NCBI RefSeq assembly: GCF_021283545.2
Contig: NZ_CP128540.1
Location: forward strand, 4,623,501 to 4,687,500
DNA length: 64,000 nucleotides
Source: Pseudomonas alloputida
Lineage (GTDB): Bacteria > Pseudomonadota > Gammaproteobacteria > Pseudomonadales > Pseudomonadaceae
Direction: 5' to 3'
Positions 1-7,777 of the stretch are shown piece after piece. The position numbers and the translations under genes were made by a program. Numbering within the stretch: position 1 is the first letter of the stretch; each line of letters begins with the position of its first letter. The notes under the pieces are model-generated. The model saw only the letters and a list, made by a program, of their open reading frames with translations. It did no database searches and had not been told where the DNA came from.

Positions 1-1043
1 GGCCGGCTGCAAACGCCATGGCCATGCCGGTAGACCAGACCCGCTGCGAGTTCGAACAGCTGACCAGCGCAAACCTCAAGGTCCATGTCCGCGACCTGAA
101 CACCCTTTATGTGCCACGCGATGCGCGGATCGGCACAACGATCGGCACCCCAGAGCTGTTCGAAGCCACTCTCGACCAGAACAACCTTGCCCTCCTGTGC
201 CGGACCTACGGCGAGCGGATAAATTTCAACTTCCAGGCCGCCCGCGGGGTACATCCTCCCCTGCCTGCGGTTGATGGGCGCTTCCTCGACGCACCCGTCC
301 TCAGGACCAACATTCCAGGCATCGGAGCGATCGTAGAGTTGCTGCACCCCTTCCTCGGTGGCACCGACCAGTTCATTCCCGACAGCAGGCCACCCAGAGT
401 GCCGTTCACGGCCTATTACGAGCAGACCCTTTTGGGCCCGGCCACGCTAGCCACGTTCAGGCACAGGATCACGCTGGTCAAGACCGGCGATCTGCCGCCC
501 GGCGAGCATCAGCTGGATGGCGTACTGGTGACCGGCCATCTGGACTGGGGAGGCTTTGGCAAAGTTCTGGAATACACCCTCAGGGCAATGGTCATCCAGA
601 CCCAGTGCGATGCTTCAGCAGACGTCAGTGCCAACCCGGTGGACCTCGGCGAATGGAGCGTCAACGACTTCACCGGCCCAGGCTTCACCACGCCTCCTGC
701 AGCATTCCAGGTCCGCTTGAGCAACTGCCAGGTGGACCCTGACCCGGGTAACGAAACGCTCGCTACCATCGAACTCGATGGCATCAATGGTTCTCGACCG
801 ATTGGCCCTGCAGATGAAAATGTGTTCAGCCTGACCGACGACTCCGCAGCCCGTGGCATAGGTATTCAGATGCTGTACAACGGGGTATCGATGCCCCTGA
901 ACAAAGAGATCGACCTGGTACCCCTGACGAGCGATAACGTGCCTTTGAATTTTCAGGCCCGCTTCTTCCAGACAGAACCCAACAGCAGCCTGCGCACGGG
1001 CTTGGCCAAGGGTGCCTTGAACTTCACCATTCGCTACCGCTGA
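1..1043 (+). CDS. Fimbrial adhesin / pilin-domain protein, 5'-partial
   Basis: The reading frame is open to the window edge. The codons before the first ATG (position 18) read PAANA, like the end of a Sec signal peptide, so the true start lies upstream. The first ~190 visible residues are an adhesin-like N-terminal region. From about residue 195 (QCDASADVSANPVDLGEW) the C-terminal half has the type 1 pilin pattern: two cysteines (Cys...LSNC), a V-D-L-G strand, and a terminal 'LNFTIRYR' donor/acceptor-type beta strand. This is the layout of tip adhesins of chaperone-usher fimbriae, exported to the periplasm and assembled on the surface. Usher and chaperone genes would be expected just upstream. 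The receptor ligand cannot be read from the sequence. Confidence 0.7.
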   Translation, partial: PAANAMAMPVDQTRCEFEQLTSANLKVHVRDLNTLYVPRDARIGTTIGTPELFEATLDQNNLALLCRTYGERINFNFQAARGVHPPLPAVDGRFLDAPVLRTNIPGIGAIVELLHPFLGGTDQFIPDSRPPRVPFTAYYEQTLLGPATLATFRHRITLVKTGDLPPGEHQLDGVLVTGHLDWGGFGKVLEYTLRAMVIQTQCDASADVSANPVDLGEWSVNDFTGPGFTTPPAAFQVRLSNCQVDPDPGNETLATIELDGINGSRPIGPADENVFSLTDDSAARGIGIQMLYNGVSMPLNKEIDLVPLTSDNVPLNFQARFFQTEPNSSLRTGLAKGALNFTIRYR

Positions 1044-1045
1044 AT

Positions 1046-1079
1046 GCGACGAGGCCGGTCCCTATACCGGCCTCGTCGC
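1046..1079. terminator. Hairpin between convergent adhesin and rhs genes
   Basis: A perfect 13-bp stem (GCGACGAGGCCGG and its complement) with an 8-nt loop lies directly after the adhesin stop codon and before the convergent rhs stop. It is followed by C residues rather than a T run on the plus strand, so termination efficiency is uncertain. Confidence 0.6.
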
Positions 1080-1092
1080 CCCCCCGGTGCCC

Positions 1093-4000
1093 TTAGCCAG
1101 GGGCCGTGCCGGACAGAATGTTCTCTGGGTCATAGTTGTAGCGACAGCGTTCACCGTCAGGGGTCTCGACCCTGAGCAAACGGTTGAGCCCGTCATACGT
1201 CAGTACCCGCCCCTGCTCATCACTGATCAGGTTGCCATTGCCGTCGTAATGCAAATCGATAGCCAACTGCGGATCGTATTTGACGATCTTGAACAACTCC
1301 TCCAGGTCGTGATCGACGTCATAGGTCTCCAGTAGCGCATCAGGCGGAATGATCCGGCTCATTTGTGCCGGATCGCTATTCTTGAATTCGTACAAGGTCC
1401 GCTGCCACGACCCGTCCGGTCTGTAGGTGATCACCGAGAGGATGTTGTCCAGGCCATCGAAGCCGAATATCTGCCTGGCAATGGTTTGACCGGAGGGGTC
1501 CACGGGCGCTTCAGGGCCATCACAGGTGTATATCTGCAGCCGCCCGCGCCGATCGTACTGGTAAGTCTCATGCCGCAACAGCGTGGCCTGGCTTTCGTCG
1601 CTGCCCTTCGGGCGCTCTTTCAGAATGCGGGACTTCAAACAATCGAACTCATCATAGTCCTGTGCCAACGTTTGCACGGTGTCACCAAAATCGAAGGTCC
1701 GCAGGATCTCCCTGTCGAATTCATCGTACTCGAGCAGAGTTGCCAAAGCATGCCCGGTGCTGGCATCGGTGGTGGTAATGGACGCCATGCGTCCTTGGCG
1801 GTCATACCCGAACGTCGACTCCAGCAGCAGCAGTTGCCTGGCAGGCGCACGCTGCAGCCGGTAGCGAGTCCTTTTGGGCTCAGGCGCGTGCAGCGTGGTT
1901 TTTTCCAGGCGCCCGACATCGTCGAAATCGTAGAGCTGTGTCTGCCCCAGCACATCCACATAGGCACGCAAGCGACTGCGAAAACTGTAGTCGTAAGTCA
2001 TGCTGAACGCTTCACCATCCACCGTTCGCGACTCGCGCTTGACCTCGCCGTTGCTCAGGAAATGGCTACGGTCCAATGTGTAACCGGAATTCTCGTCATC
2101 CCCAGGCTCTTCGCAATGGGTAAGCCTGGCATTTTTCAGGTCATACTCGTATTTCGCTTCCTTGCCGGAGAGGACCCGAAGGACGGGCTCTTCACCCAAC
2201 GCTGGCCGGTACTGGTACTCGATCCGGGTACCATCCGGCGCCTTCACCCAATGCGGTTGCCGCTCACCTGGGTCATATTCGAATGTCTGCTCTCGCCCTC
2301 CGGTAATGGCTACGGTTCGCCGCTCAAGGCCATCGAACACCTGTTCGCCCAACAACACGGCGGCACTTTCGGTGTTCCCCACCTTGATGCTGACCGGCAG
2401 GTCATTGCGACTGTGCCCGGCATAGGTGCGATAGACCGTATTGACTCGATCGGCCAGCCGTTCCTCACGGACACGGTCGAAAGCATCGTAACGATACTCA
2501 ACCACACGCTGGCCTGCACCGCTTCCTTGAGCTTCCCTACTCAGCCGGCCAAGCCCATCGTAGTCATTGACCTGCAAGCTGATACTGGTGCTTCCATCCA
2601 GGGCAAATCGCTCGATCCGCACCGGCTTCTCGAACAGGTTGTACCACGTCTCGGTGATGCCGCTGACCCGTGAGTGCTCCACCTCACGCCAGGCGCGATG
2701 CACCGGACCGTCCGTGCTCGCCACCTGGTCGATTTCCTCGACTTGAGTCGTGCCATCCGGATTCAGGACAGCGTACCTCTGGCCCCAGTCGTCGTAACTG
2801 ATGTGGCTCGTCAATTCCAGCAAACCATCACCCAGCCAGTCGATTTCGGTTTCCTCGACCAGCTGGTCCAGTTCGTCGTAACGTGCGCGATAGATAGGCC
2901 GCAAAGCACCAGCATACGTCGCGCTGTCCTTGTCTGCGCGTTCTTCGAAGATGGGTCGGCTGAGCCCGTCGAGCAGTGTGTGCGTCTCGACTTGCTTCAC
3001 GTCATAGGCCCATTGCTGGGCCTGCTCGTTGTCGTATGCGCAGAGGAAGTACTTGTAATTGCGTTCCGCTTCGAAAGGCTTGCCTGGCGCCACGACCTCG
3101 CGTGTTACCCGACGCAAGGCGTCGTAGTAGTAGCGGATTTCGACACCGTTGTCGTCCAGGTTGAGCAGCGGCTCGCCCGTGTCCAGGGCATGTCGCAAGG
3201 TGATGGTCTTGGACTCACCGTCAACACCCACCAGCTTTTCCACCGTCTGCAGTGCACGCTCATCGTCCGGCAGGGAGTAGCCATAATGGGTCAGGGTGTC
3301 GAACGGGCTGCCTCCATCGACACCGGGGTAACTGACAGTTTGCTGCCTGACTCGCCCATAGCTGAAGCGCTCGGCCGATTCCTCCTGGTAAAGCTTGCTG
3401 ATTTTTTCCAGGAACGTACCAGGCGCGCTACCTGATTCGCTCAGGGTCTCGCTTTCCAGCAAGCGCCAGGGCTGCTTCAGGTAGCTACCCAACGGGGTCA
3501 GCGCCCGGTACTGGAACGCCTGGGTCAAGGTGGCGGCCGCCCCGTGTCCTGTCGCTGCGGGTTGCACGGTCCGGGTCTTCAGGTTGCGCACGAAACCGTG
3601 CTCATCACCCTCCTCCTCGGCCGAGTACCAGACATTGGTTTCCAGTACCTGATTCGGCAACAGGCGAGTCAACACGTTGCCGTGGCTGTCATAGCGGGTG
3701 ACTCGCTTTTCTTCTCGCTGCCGGGAGGGGTTGCTGATCAGCGACCAACGCTGGGTTTCGTCATGGGGCAGCTGGAAATAAGGCTCCTGGCTCTCGAAGT
3801 TGCCAGCGTTGTCAGCGTAACGGGTGAAGGCTTGCAACAGCTTGTCACCCTGAGCGGTGGCCTGCTCGGTAAGCAAATGGAAGCGGTTGAATGTACGCGT
3901 GATCGTACGCACCGACTGCCTCCGCACTTCCTGTATCTGAATCGACTTGTAGGTATAGTCCTCCGGCACCTTATAGAGATTGTCCAGGCCATCGTCAGAC

Positions 4001-4962
4001 CACGAGATGCTGCTGCCACCGCCGATGAAGTTGTGCGTGCCGGGGTATTCATACCGCACCACTTTCGCCGCCTGACCAAAGCGTGGATCGATTTCATGGC
4101 GGGTAACCCTGGGCAGATTTTTGTCACGTGCTGCGCTGCTTGGGAACTTATGCCCGGCGTCCTGGTAGAACACGCGCTCCACCCCACCATAGGGTGTTGT
4201 GCATTCACGTACGCACAAGTACCCCAACACGTCCTCATAAGTGAAGCGCCAACGGGCCTGGTTGGCCGTGGGCAGGATGATCTCACTGACCCGGTTGTCG
4301 CTTTCACTCAACGTCATCGCATACCGGGCCAGCGGGCCACCATCATCACCACCGGAAGGGTAGCAAAGCAGTTCGACACGGCTATTGTCGCTGCGTTGCA
4401 GCCTCAGCAGCACGTCACTTTCATCCTGGACCTCGCTCAAACGCATGTGACCCTGGCCGAAGGGCAGGTAACTCAGGTGCAACCTGTGCCCCAGCGGTGA
4501 ATGCAGCTCCACGGGCAAGGCGACCTCGCCCTCTCCCGAGCCCATCACTTCCAGCACCTCGACCAACCCTGAGCGGTGCTCCACGCGAAAACGTGCGGCC
4601 CCACCGGGCCCAGGGGGATCCTCATACAGATCGAACTGCCGCAGCTTCTGTTCTTTCATTTCCAGCCGCCCGGTAACCGAAGACTTACCGGTAATCTTGT
4701 ACGTTTCACCACTGCTCAGCGTCACGATGTGCTTGCGTACTTGTGTCAGTTGCAGGTTCCAGCCCTTGCCGAATCCAGAGTCCTCGCCATTCAACGGGCT
4801 GTAGAACAAGGCCAGCTCGAAACCTGGGCCTTGCAAATCATTGCCTTGCAGTTCGGGCAGCCTGATCGACACGGTGTATTGCCCGGTGCGAGGATCAACG
4901 CCGCTTTCTATATAGGAAGAAAAATTAAAGGCATTGGAATGCACTGAAGTGGATGTGCTCAT
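1093..4962 (-). CDS. Rhs/YD-repeat protein lacking the core and toxin tip
   Basis: This 1289-aa protein is built from YD-type repeats (for example YDALRRVTRE, YDGLGRLSRE, YDGNGNLISDEQGRVLTYDG), which form the Rhs cocoon shell that encloses a C-terminal toxin. The ATG at 4962 is preferred over the GTG at 4965 because GGAG lies 7 nt upstream. There is no signal peptide. The protein ends 'YNYDPENILSGTAPG', just where the plus-strand homologue at 13.7-17.1 kb continues into its core (about residue 930 onward there). The RHS-associated core, its DPxGxx cleavage motif and any toxin are therefore missing. It is the last gene of a minus-strand operon. The gene may be a 3' deletion derivative, or a shell that works with a separately encoded partner; the first is simpler. 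Confidence 0.85.
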   Translation of the reverse strand: MSTSTSVHSNAFNFSSYIESGVDPRTGQYTVSIRLPELQGNDLQGPGFELALFYSPLNGEDSGFGKGWNLQLTQVRKHIVTLSSGETYKITGKSSVTGRLEMKEQKLRQFDLYEDPPGPGGAARFRVEHRSGLVEVLEVMGSGEGEVALPVELHSPLGHRLHLSYLPFGQGHMRLSEVQDESDVLLRLQRSDNSRVELLCYPSGGDDGGPLARYAMTLSESDNRVSEIILPTANQARWRFTYEDVLGYLCVRECTTPYGGVERVFYQDAGHKFPSSAARDKNLPRVTRHEIDPRFGQAAKVVRYEYPGTHNFIGGGSSISWSDDGLDNLYKVPEDYTYKSIQIQEVRRQSVRTITRTFNRFHLLTEQATAQGDKLLQAFTRYADNAGNFESQEPYFQLPHDETQRWSLISNPSRQREEKRVTRYDSHGNVLTRLLPNQVLETNVWYSAEEEGDEHGFVRNLKTRTVQPAATGHGAAATLTQAFQYRALTPLGSYLKQPWRLLESETLSESGSAPGTFLEKISKLYQEESAERFSYGRVRQQTVSYPGVDGGSPFDTLTHYGYSLPDDERALQTVEKLVGVDGESKTITLRHALDTGEPLLNLDDNGVEIRYYYDALRRVTREVVAPGKPFEAERNYKYFLCAYDNEQAQQWAYDVKQVETHTLLDGLSRPIFEERADKDSATYAGALRPIYRARYDELDQLVEETEIDWLGDGLLELTSHISYDDWGQRYAVLNPDGTTQVEEIDQVASTDGPVHRAWREVEHSRVSGITETWYNLFEKPVRIERFALDGSTSISLQVNDYDGLGRLSREAQGSGAGQRVVEYRYDAFDRVREERLADRVNTVYRTYAGHSRNDLPVSIKVGNTESAAVLLGEQVFDGLERRTVAITGGREQTFEYDPGERQPHWVKAPDGTRIEYQYRPALGEEPVLRVLSGKEAKYEYDLKNARLTHCEEPGDDENSGYTLDRSHFLSNGEVKRESRTVDGEAFSMTYDYSFRSRLRAYVDVLGQTQLYDFDDVGRLEKTTLHAPEPKRTRYRLQRAPARQLLLLESTFGYDRQGRMASITTTDASTGHALATLLEYDEFDREILRTFDFGDTVQTLAQDYDEFDCLKSRILKERPKGSDESQATLLRHETYQYDRRGRLQIYTCDGPEAPVDPSGQTIARQIFGFDGLDNILSVITYRPDGSWQRTLYEFKNSDPAQMSRIIPPDALLETYDVDHDLEELFKIVKYDPQLAIDLHYDGNGNLISDEQGRVLTYDGLNRLLRVETPDGERCRYNYDPENILSGTAPG

Positions 4963-4988
4963 CACTTGGCTCCATCAAAGAATCGAGA

Positions 4989-5498
4989 CTATTTACGCGC
5001 ACTAGACCCTACTTCGCCCGCCGGCACACGAATGACCACACAAGATAGCTTGCCTTTGATATTGCCATGATTATAGACATGCTTAATAAGCTCCAATCCC
5101 GCTGTCACCGGGTCGCCTTCACGATGCGCATTGAGCTCTTCGATACTCATCCAACCCGTGGTAGTCGGTTGTTTTGTTGTTTTAACGACAAACCTCCAGT
5201 CATAGTTACTATCGTTGCAGCCATCGGACTTAAACGTCACCGTTGTCGTTGAGGGTACATTATTGAATTTGAAGTAGCTAATCGTATCATTCTTACAGTT
5301 GGTGTTTGACATGTTGTAGGGTGCAGGCATACCCGCCACCCCCACGACCGTACATTGCTTGCCACTGGGTAGCCCTGCTTCCATATTCTCGGCGAGCTGA
5401 ATCGTACCTGGACGAACTGGCTCAGTCGCTGCCTGGCCCACACTGTGGAAGCCGGAAAACATACCGATCACAAGGGCTGCCATGCAATGGCGTTTCAT
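4989..5498 (-). CDS. Small secreted protein of unknown function
   Basis: The 169-aa product starts with a clear Sec signal peptide (MKRHCMAALVIGMFSGFHSVGQA, cleavage after QAA or nearby). The mature part has four cysteines (KQCTVVG, NTNCKND, DGCNDS, LSCVV), which suggests a disulphide-stabilised secreted beta protein. The start ATG overlaps the stop of the upstream gene (ATGA), and the ribosome binding site GGAGAG lies in that gene's last codons, so the two are translationally coupled. Position between a large paralogue and rhs suggests a secreted accessory or protective factor of the same operon. No family recognised. Confidence 0.75.
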   Translation of the reverse strand: MKRHCMAALVIGMFSGFHSVGQAATEPVRPGTIQLAENMEAGLPSGKQCTVVGVAGMPAPYNMSNTNCKNDTISYFKFNNVPSTTTVTFKSDGCNDSNYDWRFVVKTTKQPTTTGWMSIEELNAHREGDPVTAGLELIKHVYNHGNIKGKLSCVVIRVPAGEVGSSARK

Positions 5499-7519
5499 AC
5501 GTGCTCTCCTTCTTGGTAATTACTAAGCCGGGTAATCGAAGTTTGTCTGCCCGTCGGTCGCGAGGGGACCGTGTGGGCCAGAATATTACGATCACCGATG
5601 GTGTCAGCGGGCAGATAATCGATCTGGATAATATGCAAATTAGCGTGAGCATCGCGCAACTGAACGCGTAACGGTTTACTCAGCTTCTCAAAGAGAGCCC
5701 TATGATCGCTTGTACGATTAAAAGGCAGATCCCGCCGACGGTAATTGACAATTGCCAAAAGACCGGGCTGGTACACCGAGCTGACTTCACGTTCGACGCC
5801 ATCGATCAAAGGCTTCGAATCGGGATCAAAGGAAACAAACTTCGGCAGCGGCTCGTTGTAGCCCTGAAAAACATACCCTGTGTAACTGCGATAGTACTCT
5901 CCAGGAAAAGAACTTTCCCAGCGCACCATCGAGGTATTCACATCCCTGTCGTTATCACTTTCCTTGGCCTTGACGAATTCGGCGGTATAGAAGGTCCCGT
6001 GGTTGTAGCTCAACATCCAGTAATCGTCGGTCTCCGGGTGCAGGTCGAAATCTTCGTGCTCCGGATCTGTCGAGCCCGAATTACCACCGCCACCCGCCGC
6101 CCGTGTGCGGGTAAATGTGTAGTCTGTGGATTTGTAGGCGTCCGGCGTGTGTACCTTGACCTCGATCTCGGCATTCTGATGACGGGTGTCGTTCGAGTAG
6201 AACCATCGCCCGGTCCTTGCCTGGAAACCGGCGTAAAAAACTTCCGACGTAGAGGCTCCGCGGCGGTGCAAGAACATCTGCAGGCGGATGGTTCGGTCCT
6301 CCGCACCTCGTGGCGCTGCGGGCTGCGGCCCCTGCCCTTCAGTCGCCATTAGACTTTCATTGGCGCGGATGAAATCGTTCGGCTTCAGGTTTGTGCGCCA
6401 GACATTGCCAGAGCCCGAGTCAATCCCATCCCCGCACAGAAAAGGAATCTTCATCCCCGACCTGTCGAACAGCGCGATGGAGGCTATCTCGTCCAGACAC
6501 AGTTTGTAGTCCTGGCCATCCGCCTGCATGGTTTCGACGGTGACCTCGAGTTCCAGTTGCTGGTAACCATTGGAACCCACAGTGCCGATCACACCGTCAG
6601 GGCTCTTGCCGACCGTGAGGGCAAAGCGCTGCAGATCCACCCAGCCGCTGATGGCTTTGACCGCAGTCTCTTTCACCACGCTGTAGCCCGCCGCGAACAC
6701 GACACCGTTGCGCACCACTTCACAGGTCACTACGTTGGGTTGCGAAACAGCAAGCTCAGAAGCCCGGAAATGGCCCGATGGCGAGACGCTGCCCGGCCCT
6801 GCCAGCATCCGCCAACGCCGCGCTTCGTTGGGCATGATGCGGTTCACCTCGCTCAGCTGGGTGGTCTCACCGTGGCCGACCCTGGGTACGAAAGGTGGGT
6901 CAACCGAAACCAGTGGCTGGCTGTTCACCAGGACAAGCGCGTTGTAGCCCTTTGCCGTTGAACCGGCCTGCAATCGTTGCACGCCCAGAATCCGCCGGCC
7001 GGCTTGCTGATCAGGCACAAAGCGCGAGCGCCCATTGCCCAGGCTGGCTATCTGGCCCAGCGGCTGCCCGAGCATTTCAAAGCTGACGTTGCCTTTGCCT
7101 GCATTCCACAGGTCGATCCCGTTCGCACTCTCTTGCGGGCGATAGGCGCCGAAGGCAGGCATCGCCAGCACTGGCTCGGAAATCACCAGCGCGCGGGCGG
7201 CGGCATGGTAAGTCTCCTCACCCTGCTTATATTCAGCTTTGATGATGAATGTCTGCACTTCCTGTCCGATCACTTCCGGTGAAGGGGCCGTGAAAAGGCC
7301 ATTTCCATCGATCGAACCATGCCCTGCGTCATCATGGCTTTGCGGGTTGATCACCGACCAGGCGCTGGCAGTGATCAGCTGATCCTTGCCGTCGTACAGC
7401 CGAAACTGCTGCGTCTTGCCGGCCGTCACCACGGTGCCCATGGTCGGTTTCACCGTCAGTTGCGTGCGCAACGGGTCGATATTGCCGAACATGACGCGGT
7501 CCAGCGGCGTACTGTCCAC
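5495..7519 (-). CDS. C-terminal part of a broken third paralogue, Ig-like plus extra C-terminal domain
   Basis: The 674-aa frame begins at a GTG without a convincing ribosome binding site. The frame is open further upstream and reads a sequence (DGLELLARLLFPELNAFVKK) corresponding to the middle of the neighbouring 784- and 821-aa proteins. Residues ~20-300 align in character with their C-terminal Ig-like region (QLTVKP..GTVVTAGKTQQFRL; GSIDGNGLFTAP; LVNSQPLVSVDP). Residues ~300-674 form an additional domain not present in the other two (QQLELEVTVET; YFRR-type aromatic strands near the end). It overlaps the next gene by ATGA. The N-terminal coding part is present but out of frame (see the entry at 7456-7773), so the gene is best read as an internal-deletion derivative that may still yield a C-terminal product. 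Confidence 0.6.
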   Translation of the reverse strand: MDSTPLDRVMFGNIDPLRTQLTVKPTMGTVVTAGKTQQFRLYDGKDQLITASAWSVINPQSHDDAGHGSIDGNGLFTAPSPEVIGQEVQTFIIKAEYKQGEETYHAAARALVISEPVLAMPAFGAYRPQESANGIDLWNAGKGNVSFEMLGQPLGQIASLGNGRSRFVPDQQAGRRILGVQRLQAGSTAKGYNALVLVNSQPLVSVDPPFVPRVGHGETTQLSEVNRIMPNEARRWRMLAGPGSVSPSGHFRASELAVSQPNVVTCEVVRNGVVFAAGYSVVKETAVKAISGWVDLQRFALTVGKSPDGVIGTVGSNGYQQLELEVTVETMQADGQDYKLCLDEIASIALFDRSGMKIPFLCGDGIDSGSGNVWRTNLKPNDFIRANESLMATEGQGPQPAAPRGAEDRTIRLQMFLHRRGASTSEVFYAGFQARTGRWFYSNDTRHQNAEIEVKVHTPDAYKSTDYTFTRTRAAGGGGNSGSTDPEHEDFDLHPETDDYWMLSYNHGTFYTAEFVKAKESDNDRDVNTSMVRWESSFPGEYYRSYTGYVFQGYNEPLPKFVSFDPDSKPLIDGVEREVSSVYQPGLLAIVNYRRRDLPFNRTSDHRALFEKLSKPLRVQLRDAHANLHIIQIDYLPADTIGDRNILAHTVPSRPTGRQTSITRLSNYQEGEHV

Positions 7520-7773
7520 TTTCTTGACAAAGGCATTGAGCTCAGGGAACAGCAGTCGGGCAAGCAGCTCCAGGCCGTCGTCGGAGGCATGGCCACGCCT
7601 GCGAACGTGTGACTGAAAGGCGGGAGGTAGCGGTTTTCCTTGAAGCGCGTCAGGTATTGCTGCTCCAGCAAGCGGTTGAGCCGGTCACGGCTATAGACAG
7701 CAACCGCCCCCCAGCCTAGCGTTACTGAGCCCTTTTTCATGAGCTCAAGCAGTTCTTCCAGTGAATTGGACAT
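7456..7773 (-). pseudogene. N-terminal fragment of the broken third paralogue
   Basis: A normal gene start (MSNSLEELLELMKKG...) lies 4 nt after the stop of the 784-aa gene, with GAGGTT just upstream. The first ~62 residues (GWGAVAVYSRDRLNRLLEQQYLTRFKENRYL) match the N-terminus of the 821-aa paralogue (GWNTIFAIQKDKADALLTQEYIRRFKTSAYL) in pattern. After ...HTFAGVAMP, near position 7590, the frame reads non-homologous sequence while the C-terminal half of the family continues in another frame. About 400 residues of the family are missing at this point, so a deletion with frame change is inferred. Confidence 0.7.
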
Positions 7774-7777
7774 GGTC

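Noticed and set aside
1363..2673. 436-aa plus-strand open frame opposite the minus-strand rhs
   Set aside because: It is antisense to a clear Rhs protein, has no ribosome binding site and no recognisable domain, and its composition is that expected for the opposite strand of a high-GC gene.
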